A stretch of 64,000 nt of DNA, from contig NZ_CP066831.1 of assembly GCF_016598615.1 (NCBI RefSeq), positions 7,378,001 to 7,442,000 of the forward strand. Reading direction: 5' to 3'. Positions 42,588 through 50,321 of the stretch are shown one piece after another; the stretch's first letter is position 1, and every line of letters starts with the position of its first letter. The translations under genes and the position numbers were made by a program. The DNA comes from Streptomyces liliifuscus (GTDB lineage Bacteria; Actinomycetota; Actinomycetes; Streptomycetales; Streptomycetaceae). The notes beneath the pieces were generated by a model, which was not told where the DNA came from, searched no databases, and was given only the letters and a program-made list of their open reading frames with translations.

Positions 42588-43700
42588 TTAGTTGACTGCG
42601 TCGGCCTTGATGAAGCCGGAGTCGATGACGACCTTCTGGTAGTTGCTCTTGTCGACGCTCACCGGGGTCAGCAGGTACGCGGGCACGACCTTCGAGCCGT
42701 TGTCGTACGACTTGGTGTCGTTGATCTCGGGCTTCTTGTCGTTGAGCACCGAGTCGACCATGTTCGCGGCGACCTTCGCGAGCTCACGGAGGTCCTTGAA
42801 GACGGTCGCCGTCTGCTCGCCGGCCTTGATCGACTTCAGCGAGGCGACCTCGGCGTCCTGTCCGGTGACGATCGGCAGCGGCTTGGCCTTGGAGCCGTAG
42901 TCGTCCGACTTCAGCGCCGACAGGATGCCGATGGAGATGCCGTCGTACGGCGAGAGCACCGCGTCGACCCGGTCCTTCTTGTATGCCGCGGTGAGCACGT
43001 CGTCCATGCGCTTCTGCGCGGTGCCGCCGTCCCAGCGCAGCGTGGTGACCTGGGTCAGCTTCGTCTGGCCCGACTTGACCACCAGCTGCTTCTTGTCGAT
43101 GTACGGCTGAAGGATCTTCATCGCGCCGTCGAAGAAGTACCGGGTGTTGTTGTCGTCGTTGGAGCCCGCGAAGAGCTCGATGTTGAACGGGCCCTTCTTC
43201 GAGCCGTCCTTCAGACCGAGCTTCTCGACGATCTGGGTGCCCTGCAGCTCGCCGACCTTCTCGTTGTCGAACGACGCGTAGTAGTCGACGTTCGGCGAGT
43301 TGAGGATCAGGCGGTCGTAGGAGATGACCGGGATGTCGGCTTCCTTGGCCTGCTGGAGAACGTTGTCCAGCGACTTGTTGTCGATCGCCGCGATGATCAG
43401 CGCGGACACACCCTGCGTGATCATGCCCTCGATCTGCTGGACCTGGGTGTCCGGGTCGTCCTCGCCGAAGGCCAGCTTGGTCTTGTAGCCGGCCGCCTTG
43501 AGGTTCTTCTCCACGTTGGCGCCGTCGGCGATCCACCGCTCGGAGGACTTCGTCGGCATCGCGATGCCGACGGTGGAGCCCTTGGCGTCCTTCTTGGTGT
43601 CCTCACTGCCGCCGTCGCTGTCCTGCCCGCAGGCGGAGAGGGTGAGGGCCAGGGAGGCGGCCGCGGCTATGGCGGAAAGCGCTGCTTTGCGATTGCGCAT
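42588..43700 (-). CDS. chvE: Multiple-monosaccharide binding lipoprotein (ChvE-like)
   Basis: 370-residue lipoprotein with leader LALTLSACG (lipid cysteine about residue 24) and a two-lobed sugar-binding fold: VGIAMPTKSSERWIADG, LIIAAIDNKSLDNVLQQA, IPVISYDRLI and PIVTGQDAEVASLKSI. These match the ChvE/MmsE group that binds arabinose, galactose, glucose and xylose. The ATG at 43700 fits the GGAAG spacing better than ATG 43706. A TTGACA (43847-43852) within the end of the upstream gene could be a -35. The tandem GTTCG boxes are not present here, so this importer is regulated differently from the neighbouring catabolic genes. Confidence 0.9.
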   Translation of the reverse strand: MRNRKAALSAIAAAASLALTLSACGQDSDGGSEDTKKDAKGSTVGIAMPTKSSERWIADGANVEKNLKAAGYKTKLAFGEDDPDTQVQQIEGMITQGVSALIIAAIDNKSLDNVLQQAKEADIPVISYDRLILNSPNVDYYASFDNEKVGELQGTQIVEKLGLKDGSKKGPFNIELFAGSNDDNNTRYFFDGAMKILQPYIDKKQLVVKSGQTKLTQVTTLRWDGGTAQKRMDDVLTAAYKKDRVDAVLSPYDGISIGILSALKSDDYGSKAKPLPIVTGQDAEVASLKSIKAGEQTATVFKDLRELAKVAANMVDSVLNDKKPEINDTKSYDNGSKVVPAYLLTPVSVDKSNYQKVVIDSGFIKADAVN

Positions 43701-43834
43701 GATCATCTTCCTTGATGTTCTGACGGGGCTCGGTCTGGAGCTACGAGGAGCCGGAGTGAGGAACGGACCGAGAGCAAGTGTGTGGGATTGTGTTCGGCCG
43801 CGTCGTCTTTTGTGAAGGGGGTGTGTTCGGAACG

Positions 43835-44803
43835 TTATGAGGGAATGTCAAACCGTTGGAGTGCGCCCGGGAGCCGGGAGCCGAGCGGCGCCATGTCGCC
43901 GTCCGCCCCGTGCCGCGCGAGCAGGTCCAGGGCGAGCCGACCGCGCCGCACCCTCTCCCTGGCCGTGGACAGCGTCACGTCCCGCATGTGGTGGCCGTAC
44001 GGGTAGATCCCGGGAGCCTTGGACAGGCCGAACTTCAGGTACAGCGGGGCGCCGCGGCGGATCAGCTCGGCGACCTCGTACATGCGCACGTACCCGCCGA
44101 GATCGTCGGGGGCCTCGATGTACATGTCCATGGGGGCTGCACTCACCCGGCGGATCTCCGTCAGGTGGTCGAGCGTGAGATCGCTCGGCACGTTGATGGA
44201 GTCGCCGCCGAGTTGCTCGTACACGGCGTACGCGGCCGGGTTGACCGGGCCTATCAGCGCCGAGACCTTGAGCGTCGTGTCCGCCGGGATGATCCCGGCG
44301 ACGCGGGCCCTGTGCAAGGTCCACAGGACGCCCTCGTCAGCCACGAGGAGGCACTTTACGCCCAACTCCGTTGCACGGACGGCGTCTTCGAGACAACCTG
44401 CGACCGCATCGTGACCACGGGCGCGCAGCCCGCCGCCCCGTGAGTCGGTCCGGGTCGAGCCGCCGATGTCCCACGTGCCGCGCGGGCCCGTGAAGAGGCA
44501 GAGCTCGATGTCGCGCTCTTCGGTGGCCTCGACCATCTCGGTTATCTCGGCGTCGGTCAGCATCCAGACGCCGCTGCCCTGGCTGATCCGGTGGATCGGC
44601 ACATCGAGCCGCGAGGACTCCTTGAGGACCACCGCGAGCGCCTCCGGCCCCTCGCACGAGGGGATCTCGGTGCGCCAGCGGCCGCCCTCCGGGAAGGCGT
44701 GCGGTGAGGCGTCGGCGGGGGAGAGGGCGGGCGCGCCCAGGCCGAGCGCGGCGAGCGCCTGCTCACCGGGTCGACGGGCCGCCTTGGGAGAAGCGTCGGT
44801 CAC
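43835..44803 (-). CDS. TIM-barrel protein, distantly peptidase-U32-like
   Basis: 322-residue soluble protein, not firmly assigned. It alternates predicted strands and helices in a barrel-like pattern: LDVPIHRISQGSG, LGVKCLLVADEGVLW, DTTLKVSALIGPVNP, YEQLGGDSINVPSDLTLDHL and PMDMYIEAPDDLGGYVRMYE. The middle resembles U32-type proteins, but their usual cysteines are absent. Acidic residues on successive strand ends could form a metal or Schiff-base-free active site. The start is GTG 44803. Its promoter region carries the same tandem operator boxes as the dehydratase and arabinanase, so a role in sugar-acid breakdown (for example the missing aldolase or a second dehydratase) is the best guess. 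Confidence 0.7.
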   Translation of the reverse strand: MTDASPKAARRPGEQALAALGLGAPALSPADASPHAFPEGGRWRTEIPSCEGPEALAVVLKESSRLDVPIHRISQGSGVWMLTDAEITEMVEATEERDIELCLFTGPRGTWDIGGSTRTDSRGGGLRARGHDAVAGCLEDAVRATELGVKCLLVADEGVLWTLHRARVAGIIPADTTLKVSALIGPVNPAAYAVYEQLGGDSINVPSDLTLDHLTEIRRVSAAPMDMYIEAPDDLGGYVRMYEVAELIRRGAPLYLKFGLSKAPGIYPYGHHMRDVTLSTARERVRRGRLALDLLARHGADGDMAPLGSRLPGALQRFDIPS

Positions 44804-44835
44804 TAGCTGTCCTTAGCTGGCTTTGGCGGATTCGC

Positions 44836-44870
44836 GTTCGATGTCTCGGACGTGGTTCGTGGCGGTGGAT
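44836..44870. promoter_or_regulatory. Tandem GTTCG-type boxes upstream of the TIM-barrel gene
   Basis: Read in the gene's direction, box 1 (44870-44855) is ATCCA-CCGCCA-CGAAC and box 2 (44851-44836) is GTCCG-AGACAT-CGAAC. They are 19 bp apart, 33 bp before the GTG. The left arms are weaker than elsewhere and no convincing -35/-10 was seen. The pair lies just after the terminator of the dehydrogenase gene. Confidence 0.55.
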
Positions 44871-44910
44871 GTACGCCGGTACGGAGCGTCAGGTCTCCGT
44901 ACCGGCGTAC
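44871..44910 (-). terminator. 16-bp perfect hairpin after the dehydrogenase gene
   Basis: GTACGCCGGTACGGAG / CTCCGTACCGGCGTAC is a perfect 16-bp inverted repeat with an 8-base loop, 62 bp after the dehydrogenase stop. It should end that transcript and make the TIM-barrel gene depend on its own operator region. Confidence 0.75.
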
Positions 44911-44972
44911 GGATCGGGGGGCGGCCGGTACCGCCGGGCCCGGGGTCTGTCACGGGAAACCGCAGACAGACC

Positions 44973-45986
44973 CTAGGGCCGCAGCAGTACCTTGCCGACC
45001 TTCGGGTCGCCGGACCCCACCAGCTCGATGGCATGAGCGAACTCGTCCAACGGCAGCTCGTGCGTGACCAGCGGAAGGGGATCGAGGAGACCGGCGCCGA
45101 AGACCCGCACCGTGTGCGCCCAGGCCTCCGGCGGCGCCCCGAACACGGTGTGCACCTCCAGCTGCCGTACGACGAGATCGGTGGGGTCGAGGCCGACGGC
45201 ACCCGGAGCCGGGATACCGGTGAGGACGAGACGTCCGCCGCGCCGGAGCAGGGAGGCGGCGGTGGTCGCGGCGGACGCCGACCCGGCGGTCTCGATCACC
45301 ACGTCGAAATCGTCGGGCAACTCCTGGTCCCTGGTACGGAAGTCGGTCGCGCCGAACGTCTTCGAGAGCTCCTCGCGGTCCGGGCGGGTGCCCACCACGA
45401 GCAGCTCCGAGGGCGAACCCGCCTTCAGGAACTGCACGGCGAACATGCCGAGCGTCCCGGTGCCGACGACGGCCACCCGCTCGCCGGGCCGCGCGTTCGC
45501 CTTGAGCGCGGCCGCCGCGATGCAGGCCGCCGGCTCCAGCAGCGCCGCGGCCGTCAGATCGGCGTCCTCCGGCAGGATGTGCAGCAGCCGGGCGGGCAGC
45601 GTGAGCGTGGTGGCCATGGCGCCGGGCTGGGTGAAGCCCGTCTCCTCGTAGCCGGCCGTGCACAACGTTGTCTCGCCCTCGTGGCAGCGGTCGCAGACCT
45701 GGCAGTTGCGGAAGCCCTCACCGACCACCTTGCGGCCCACGAGCCCCTCCGGGACCCCGGGACCGACCGCCTCGACCGTGCCGGACCACTCGTGCCCCGG
45801 CGTCAGCGGATAACGGACGTACCCCTCGGGCCTGTTGCCCTGGTACACCTCACGGTCACTGCCGCAGATACCGCTCGCGTGGACCCGTACGAGCGCCTCG
45901 CCGGCGGCGGGCGCCACGGGCTCGTGGGCGGCGAGCCGGTGCTCGCCGGGACCCTCGATCACGACGGCCTGCGCGGGGGCGCTCAT
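44973..45986 (-). CDS. Zinc-dependent medium-chain dehydrogenase
   Basis: 337-residue sorbitol/threonine-type medium-chain dehydrogenase. Catalytic zinc ligands lie in HASGICGSDREVY and PLTPGHEWSGTV. The structural zinc site is CQVCDRCHEGETTLC. The nucleotide fold is VAVVGTGTLGMFAVQFLKAG. It would oxidise a secondary alcohol with NAD(P). Beside a lactonase and a sugar-acid dehydratase it could oxidise the sugar itself or a downstream hydroxy acid. The ATG at 45986 has GGAG six bases upstream. It is 172 bp after the dehydratase, on the same strand. Confidence 0.87.
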   Translation of the reverse strand: MSAPAQAVVIEGPGEHRLAAHEPVAPAAGEALVRVHASGICGSDREVYQGNRPEGYVRYPLTPGHEWSGTVEAVGPGVPEGLVGRKVVGEGFRNCQVCDRCHEGETTLCTAGYEETGFTQPGAMATTLTLPARLLHILPEDADLTAAALLEPAACIAAAALKANARPGERVAVVGTGTLGMFAVQFLKAGSPSELLVVGTRPDREELSKTFGATDFRTRDQELPDDFDVVIETAGSASAATTAASLLRRGGRLVLTGIPAPGAVGLDPTDLVVRQLEVHTVFGAPPEAWAHTVRVFGAGLLDPLPLVTHELPLDEFAHAIELVGSGDPKVGKVLLRP

Positions 45987-46158
45987 GAGTGCTCCGTGGC
46001 GGTGGGGCGGGTCGACTCCGCGATGGTGCCGCGCGCCGGGGCTTCGAAGGGGCGGCCGGCATCCCTTCGATCGGCCGCGGCGGCGCTCGACCACAGCGGC
46101 GCGTTGCGGTGGTGCAGAACCGTCCGCGGCCCGCCGCCCACCCCGGTGCCGGGCGCCG

Positions 46159-47325
46159 TCACTTGCCACCGCCCTGCGAGGACGGCTTGCGCTGCTCCCA
46201 GCCGTCCGCCCACAGGTCGAAGCGGGCCTGCTGCTGCGGGAACTCGGCCGCCGCGTCCGTGTCCAGCTCGACGCCGAGACCCGGCTCGTGCGACAGCTCG
46301 AAGTAGCCGTCGACGACCTGCGGGGCACCCTTCACGACCTTCTTGATCTCCGCGTCCGCGAAGTCGTTGAAGTGCTCCAGGATCTTGAAGTTCGGGGAGG
46401 TGAAGCCGACTTGGAGGGAGGCGGCGGTGAGGACCGGGCCGCCCACGTTGTGCGGCGCCACGAGTACGTAGTGGGCCTCGGCGGTCGCCGCCAGCTTCCG
46501 GGTCTCCCAGATGCCGCCGATGTGGCCGACGTCCGGCTGGATGATGTCCACGGCCTGGCTCTCGAAGAGCTCGCGGAACTCGATGCGGTCGTGGATGCGC
46601 TCACCGGTCGCGACCGGGATGTCGACCTTCGCCGCCACCTTCTCCAGCGCCTTCAGGTTCTCCGGCGGGACCGGCTCCTCCAGCCAGGCCGGCTTGAAGG
46701 GCGCGAGCTCGCGCGCGAGGCGGATCGCGGTGGCCGGCGAGAAGCGGCCGTGCATCTCCAGCATCAGCTCGGCCTCGGGGCCGATCGCGTCCCGGACCGC
46801 CTCGATCAGCGAGACCGCGTACAGCGACTGCTCGTGGTCGAGCTCGAAGTGACCCGTCCCGAAGGGGTCGATCTTCAGCGCCTTGTACCCGCGCGCGACG
46901 ACCTCCTGGGCCGCCTTGTGGTACGCCTCCGGAGTGCGCTCCGTGGTGTACCAGCCGTTCGCGTACGCCTTCACCCGGTCGGTGACCTTGCCGCCCAGCA
47001 GCTGCCACACCGGTACGCCCAGGGCCTTGCCCTTGATGTCCCAGCACGCCATCTCGATCACGGCGATGCCGGACATCACGATCTCTCCGGCCCGCCCGTA
47101 GTCGCCGTACTTCATGCGACGCACGAGGTCCTCGACAGCGAAGGGGTCGGAACCGAGAATGTGGTTGGTCTCCGCCTCTCGCAGATAGCCGAGCAGCGCG
47201 TCGGTGTGCCCCAGCATGCGAGTCTCACCGACTCCGGTGATGCCCTCGTCGGTGTGCACCTGGACATAGGTCAGGTTGCGCCACGGCGTCCCGACCACGT
47301 GTGTGCTGATTCCGGTGATGCGCAC
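46159..47325 (-). CDS. Enolase-superfamily sugar-acid dehydratase (galactonate-dehydratase-like)
   Basis: 388-residue mandelate-racemase-group enzyme that would remove water from an aldonate to give a 2-keto-3-deoxy acid. Active-site features follow the DgoD pattern: YKALKIDPFG, an acidic Mg ligand with catalytic His at LEMHGRF, Glu in WLEEPVPPENL, Glu in PVATGERIH, QPDVGHIGGIWE and His in VAPHNVGGP. The start is GTG 47325 with AAGGGG upstream. The tandem operator pair sits 31 bp before the start, just past a TTGACA/TACTGT promoter. Galactonate, arabinonate or fuconate are candidate substrates; sequence alone does not decide. Confidence 0.87.
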   Translation of the reverse strand: MRITGISTHVVGTPWRNLTYVQVHTDEGITGVGETRMLGHTDALLGYLREAETNHILGSDPFAVEDLVRRMKYGDYGRAGEIVMSGIAVIEMACWDIKGKALGVPVWQLLGGKVTDRVKAYANGWYTTERTPEAYHKAAQEVVARGYKALKIDPFGTGHFELDHEQSLYAVSLIEAVRDAIGPEAELMLEMHGRFSPATAIRLARELAPFKPAWLEEPVPPENLKALEKVAAKVDIPVATGERIHDRIEFRELFESQAVDIIQPDVGHIGGIWETRKLAATAEAHYVLVAPHNVGGPVLTAASLQVGFTSPNFKILEHFNDFADAEIKKVVKGAPQVVDGYFELSHEPGLGVELDTDAAAEFPQQQARFDLWADGWEQRKPSSQGGGK

Positions 47326-47355
47326 GGAAATTGCCCCTTGTGGCTCTACGGCTCT

Positions 47356-47390
47356 GTTCGAAATTTCGTCACACGTTCGAAATGCTGGCC
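47356..47390. promoter_or_regulatory. Tandem GTTCG-type boxes upstream of the dehydratase
   Basis: In the gene's direction, box 1 (47390-47375) is GGCCA-GCATTT-CGAAC and box 2 (47371-47356) is TGACG-AAATTT-CGAAC. They are 19 bp apart. Box 2 contains the palindrome CGAAATTTCG. Confidence 0.66.
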
Positions 47391-47392
47391 AG

Positions 47393-47422
47393 ACAGTAAG
47401 GATTCGGCGGCGGCAGTGTCAA
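47393..47422 (-). promoter_or_regulatory. Promoter of the dehydratase gene
   Basis: Minus strand TTGACA (47422-47417), 18-bp spacer, TACTGT (47398-47393). The -10 ends two bases before the first tandem operator box. Confidence 0.65.
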
Positions 47423-47580
47423 TGGGTCGAACGCACAACGGTTTCGACGCGATGGCACTGGAAGGCGGCGAATGGTCCGGCCTGTCCTCAACTCGCCCAA
47501 CCGGAACGGGCAGTTCAGCACAGAACTTTCACAGCTGTGACTGTGAACGTGACCTGCGCGGAGTTTAGTCTTCCGGCGTC

Positions 47581-48300
47581 ATGGACTACTGCCACCCGTG
47601 CCAAAGGCACCTCAATGGCGCCCTCGCTTGCCCGGGGTGCGGTACATCGGCCGAAGCGTGCCGGGAGTACGCGGCTTCCCTGGAGGACCGCGAGGACGCC
47701 GTCGACGAGTTCGACGACGACCCGGAGGGCGACGAGCCGGCGGCCGGTGGACGCCGGTCCCGGCGCCGGGGCGGCCGCGGGGTGCGGGCCAGTCGGCGCG
47801 ACCGGCGTGCCGCGCTGCACCGGCGGCGGCGAAAGCGGGTGCTGCTCGTGGGGGCGGGGCTGTTGCTCGCGGCGGGCGGGCTCAGTCTGGCCGAGCTGGG
47901 TATAGAGGCCCCCTCCTCCGAGCCGAAGGCGGCAGCGGCGGACGGGGCGTCGTCCGGTTCCTCCGCCTCCGCGGACGGTTCGGCGCTGTCCGACGACGAG
48001 GCCGGTTCCGCCGGCGGGGCGGGCGCGGAGTCCCCGGACGCGTCGGCCTCCCCTTCGGCCTCGGAGTCGAAGAAGTCCAAGAAGGACGAGGACAAGGACG
48101 ACGACGAGAAGAAGGAATCGTCGACCCCGTCCCGCTCGACCGACCCCGGCTCCTCGGTCCCGGCCCCGGACGAGACCACCCCGGGGGACACCACCCCCGC
48201 AGACCCCACCACCCCGGACCCGGCCCCCACGGCGGAGGACCCGTCCCCCGACCCCACCCCCACAGAAACGTGCACACGCTTCCTGTGGTGGTGCTCGTAG
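47581..48300 (+). CDS. SCO2400-family membrane-anchored protein
   Basis: 239-residue protein whose start, MDYCHPCQRHLNGALACPGC, is the hallmark of the Streptomyces SCO2400 family: two CxxC pairs that should bind zinc in the cytoplasm. An acidic stretch and an Arg-rich stretch follow, then one membrane helix (VLLVGAGLLLAAGGLSLAEL). The remaining 130 residues are an extracytoplasmic Ser/Pro/Thr/Asp-rich disordered region with a Lys/Asp block (SKKSKKDEDKDDDEKK), ending in CTRFLWWCS. Function is unknown. The zinc head plus anchored tail suggests a transmembrane signal or scaffold role. Confidence 0.83.
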   Translation: MDYCHPCQRHLNGALACPGCGTSAEACREYAASLEDREDAVDEFDDDPEGDEPAAGGRRSRRRGGRGVRASRRDRRAALHRRRRKRVLLVGAGLLLAAGGLSLAELGIEAPSSEPKAAAADGASSGSSASADGSALSDDEAGSAGGAGAESPDASASPSASESKKSKKDEDKDDDEKKESSTPSRSTDPGSSVPAPDETTPGDTTPADPTTPDPAPTAEDPSPDPTPTETCTRFLWWCS

Positions 48301-48608
48301 CCTCCGACTCCCTGAGGGCATGGCCCGAGGTCTGATTCGCCGGGTGCGGCCCGGTGGGGGCTGATCGCGCAGTTCCCCGCGCCCCTAAAGGGGCGCCTGA
48401 GGCTGAGCCGCGCCCGTAAGGGGCGCGGGGAACGGCGCGAGCAACCCAGGTCGGCGGTCAGGCGGCGGACAACCTCAGCCACCGGTCTTTCAGGGGCGCG
48501 GGGAACGGCGCGAGCAACCCAGGTCGGCGGTCAGGCGGCGGACAACCTCAGGCACCGGTTTTTCAGGGGCGCGGGGAACTGCGCGACAAGCCCCCACCGG
48601 CCCGCGGA
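48301..48608. repeat. Cluster of recurrent intergenic repeats with a 73-bp duplication
   Basis: The gap between convergent genes holds one reverse copy (48364-48386) and three forward copies of the GGGGCGCGGGGAAC motif (near 48419, 48493 and 48565). The stretch from the second to the third copy is a direct duplication of 73 bp, including GAGCAACCCAGGTCGGCGGT. Nothing gene-like is present. Confidence 0.8.
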
Positions 48609-49079
48609 CTACGAACCGCCCGGTCCGTCCACCCCCGCGGAGCCGGACCCGTCGAGCATCCGCAGAAGCAACCCCCGCAAAGCCACCCGCTCCTCCCGCG
48701 AAAGCCCCGCAAGCGGCTCCCGCGCAAACCGCAGGGAGTCCCGCAGGCTCCGCGCAACCCCCAGCCCCTCCTCCGTCACCGCGGCCAGCTTCACCCGCCG
48801 GTCCGCCGGATCGGGCCGCCGCTCGACCAGCCCCCGCACCTCCAGCCGATCCACGATCCCGGTCACATTGGACGGCTCGCACTTCAGCTTCTGAGCCAGC
48901 CGCCGCATCGGCAACGGCTCCAGCGAGAGCAGACTCAGCAGCCGAGCCTGCGCCCCGGTCAGCGCATGCTCCGCCGCCGCCTCCTCGTACTCCTCGTGGT
49001 AACGCGCCACCACCGTGCCGATCAGGTCGACGACCTCGAGTGTCAGAGGGTCGATCCGGGGAGTCTTCTGCGTGGACAT
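48609..49079 (-). CDS. MarR-family regulator
   Basis: 156-residue winged-helix regulator: ALTGAQARLLSLLSLEPLPM, the recognition region KLKCEPSNVTGIVDRLEVRG and the wing VERRPDPADRRVKLAAVTEEG. A single cysteine lies in the recognition region, not at the OhrR redox position, so it is probably not a peroxide sensor despite the nearby ohr gene. ATG 49079 (GGAG upstream) is preferred to an extended start. It is divergent from the NADPH oxidoreductase, with two dyads in the shared promoter, and should control it. Confidence 0.87.
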   Translation of the reverse strand: MSTQKTPRIDPLTLEVVDLIGTVVARYHEEYEEAAAEHALTGAQARLLSLLSLEPLPMRRLAQKLKCEPSNVTGIVDRLEVRGLVERRPDPADRRVKLAAVTEEGLGVARSLRDSLRFAREPLAGLSREERVALRGLLLRMLDGSGSAGVDGPGGS

Positions 49080-49102
49080 GTTCTCCAGGCTACCCCCATT
49101 AC

Positions 49103-49148
49103 TTGACATCATGAAATATTCAGGTGCATGGTTGTTTCAGTTACTGAA
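49103..49148. promoter_or_regulatory. Divergent promoter with two MarR-type dyads
   Basis: A TTGACA (49103-49108) is followed by TGAA-ATA-TTCA (49112-49122) and TTCAG-TTA-CTGAA (49136-49148). The region is strikingly AT-rich for this genome. Two dyads between divergent MarR and oxidoreductase genes fit MarR control of both. Confidence 0.5.
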
Positions 49149-49192
49149 GTATTTGCGACGTAGAGCCGCTGCCCCACGGAAAGGCGCCCCTC

Positions 49193-50215
49193 ATGACCGA
49201 CACCTCCGCCCTCCCCGCCACCAGCCGCGAATGGCACCTCGTCAGCCGCCCCGTCGGCTGGCCGAAGCCCGAGGACTTCGCCCTGGTCGAGACCGAGGTG
49301 AAGCAGCCCGGCCCGGGCCAGGTCCTGGTGCGCAACGAGTACCTGTCCGTGGACCCGTACATGCGCGGCCGCATGAGCGCCGCGAAGTCGTACACCGCCC
49401 CCTTCGAGCTCGGCAAGGTCATGCAGGGCGGCGCCGTCGGCGAGGTCATCGCGTCGAACGCCGAGGGCTTCGCGGTCGGCGACCGCGTCCTGCACTTCTT
49501 CGGCTGGCGCGACCACGCCACGTTCGATGCCAAGAGCGCCGTCAAGGTCGACCCCGAGGCCGCGCCCCTGAGTACGTACCTCGGCGTCCTCGGCATGACC
49601 GGCCTCACCGCGTACGCGGGCCTGCTGCGCACCGCCTCCTTCAAGGAGGGCGACACCGTCTTCGTGTCCGGCGCGGCGGGAGCCGTGGGCAGCCAGGTCG
49701 GCCAGATCGCCAAGCTCAAGGGCGCCTCGCGTGTCATCGGCTCCGCAGGATCCGACGAGAAGGTCAAGCTCCTGGTGGAGGAGTACGGCTTCGACGCCGC
49801 CTTCAACTACAAGAACGGCTCCGTGAGTGAGCAGCTGAGGGAGGCCGCCCCCGACGGCATCGACGTCTACTTCGACAACGTCGGCGGCGACCACCTGGAG
49901 GCCGCGATCGGCTCCCTCAACCTCCACGGCCGTATCGCGATCTGCGGGATGATCTCCGTCTACAACAACACGGAGCCCGCCCCCGGCCCGAAGAACCTCG
50001 CCCGTCTCATCGCGACCCGCGGCCGTATCGAGGGCCTCCTCGTCGGCGACCACTACGACCTGCAGCCGCAGTTCGTCCAGGAGGTCGGCCCCTGGGTCGC
50101 CTCCGGCGAGCTCAAGTACCGCGAGACGGTCGTCGAGGGCATCGAGAACAACCTGGAGGCGTTCCTCGGCGTCCTGCGCGGCGAGAACACCGGAAAGATG
50201 ATCGTCAAGCTCTGA
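49193..50215 (+). CDS. NADP-dependent zinc-free medium-chain oxidoreductase
   Basis: 340-residue member of the leukotriene-B4-dehydrogenase/CurA-like branch of the medium-chain family. LVRNEYLSVDPYMRGRMS and LGVLGMTGLTAYAGLL are characteristic, and the nucleotide fold is FVSGAAGAVGSQVGQIAKLKG. FDNVGGDHLEAAIGSLN and MISVYNN are also typical. Zinc ligands are absent. It probably reduces alpha,beta-unsaturated ketones or quinones. It is divergent from MarR and 106 bp upstream of ohr, suggesting an electrophile-defence unit. Confidence 0.9.
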   Translation: MTDTSALPATSREWHLVSRPVGWPKPEDFALVETEVKQPGPGQVLVRNEYLSVDPYMRGRMSAAKSYTAPFELGKVMQGGAVGEVIASNAEGFAVGDRVLHFFGWRDHATFDAKSAVKVDPEAAPLSTYLGVLGMTGLTAYAGLLRTASFKEGDTVFVSGAAGAVGSQVGQIAKLKGASRVIGSAGSDEKVKLLVEEYGFDAAFNYKNGSVSEQLREAAPDGIDVYFDNVGGDHLEAAIGSLNLHGRIAICGMISVYNNTEPAPGPKNLARLIATRGRIEGLLVGDHYDLQPQFVQEVGPWVASGELKYRETVVEGIENNLEAFLGVLRGENTGKMIVKL

Positions 50216-50321
50216 CTTCGAATCCGGGCTTCTGCTGGACTTCCGACATGCGGTAACTTCTTTCCGAAACTGTCGCGAATCGTGGGCGCGAGTCGTGGCG
50301 GACCAAGGAGGAAGCCACCGC

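Noticed and set aside
43792..43829. Two GTTCG words upstream of the ChvE-type gene as another tandem operator
   Set aside because: They are 33 bp apart, not 19, and lack matching CGAAC arms and a nearby -10, so they do not fit the regulon pattern.
48361..48600. Spaced repeats suggesting a CRISPR array
   Set aside because: Repeat units differ in orientation and length, the intervening DNA is itself duplicated, and no cas genes are nearby. It is the general intergenic repeat family.
48609..49079. MarR gene as the ohr repressor OhrR
   Set aside because: The conserved N-terminal redox cysteine and neighbouring Tyr residues of OhrR are not seen, and the gene faces the oxidoreductase rather than ohr.
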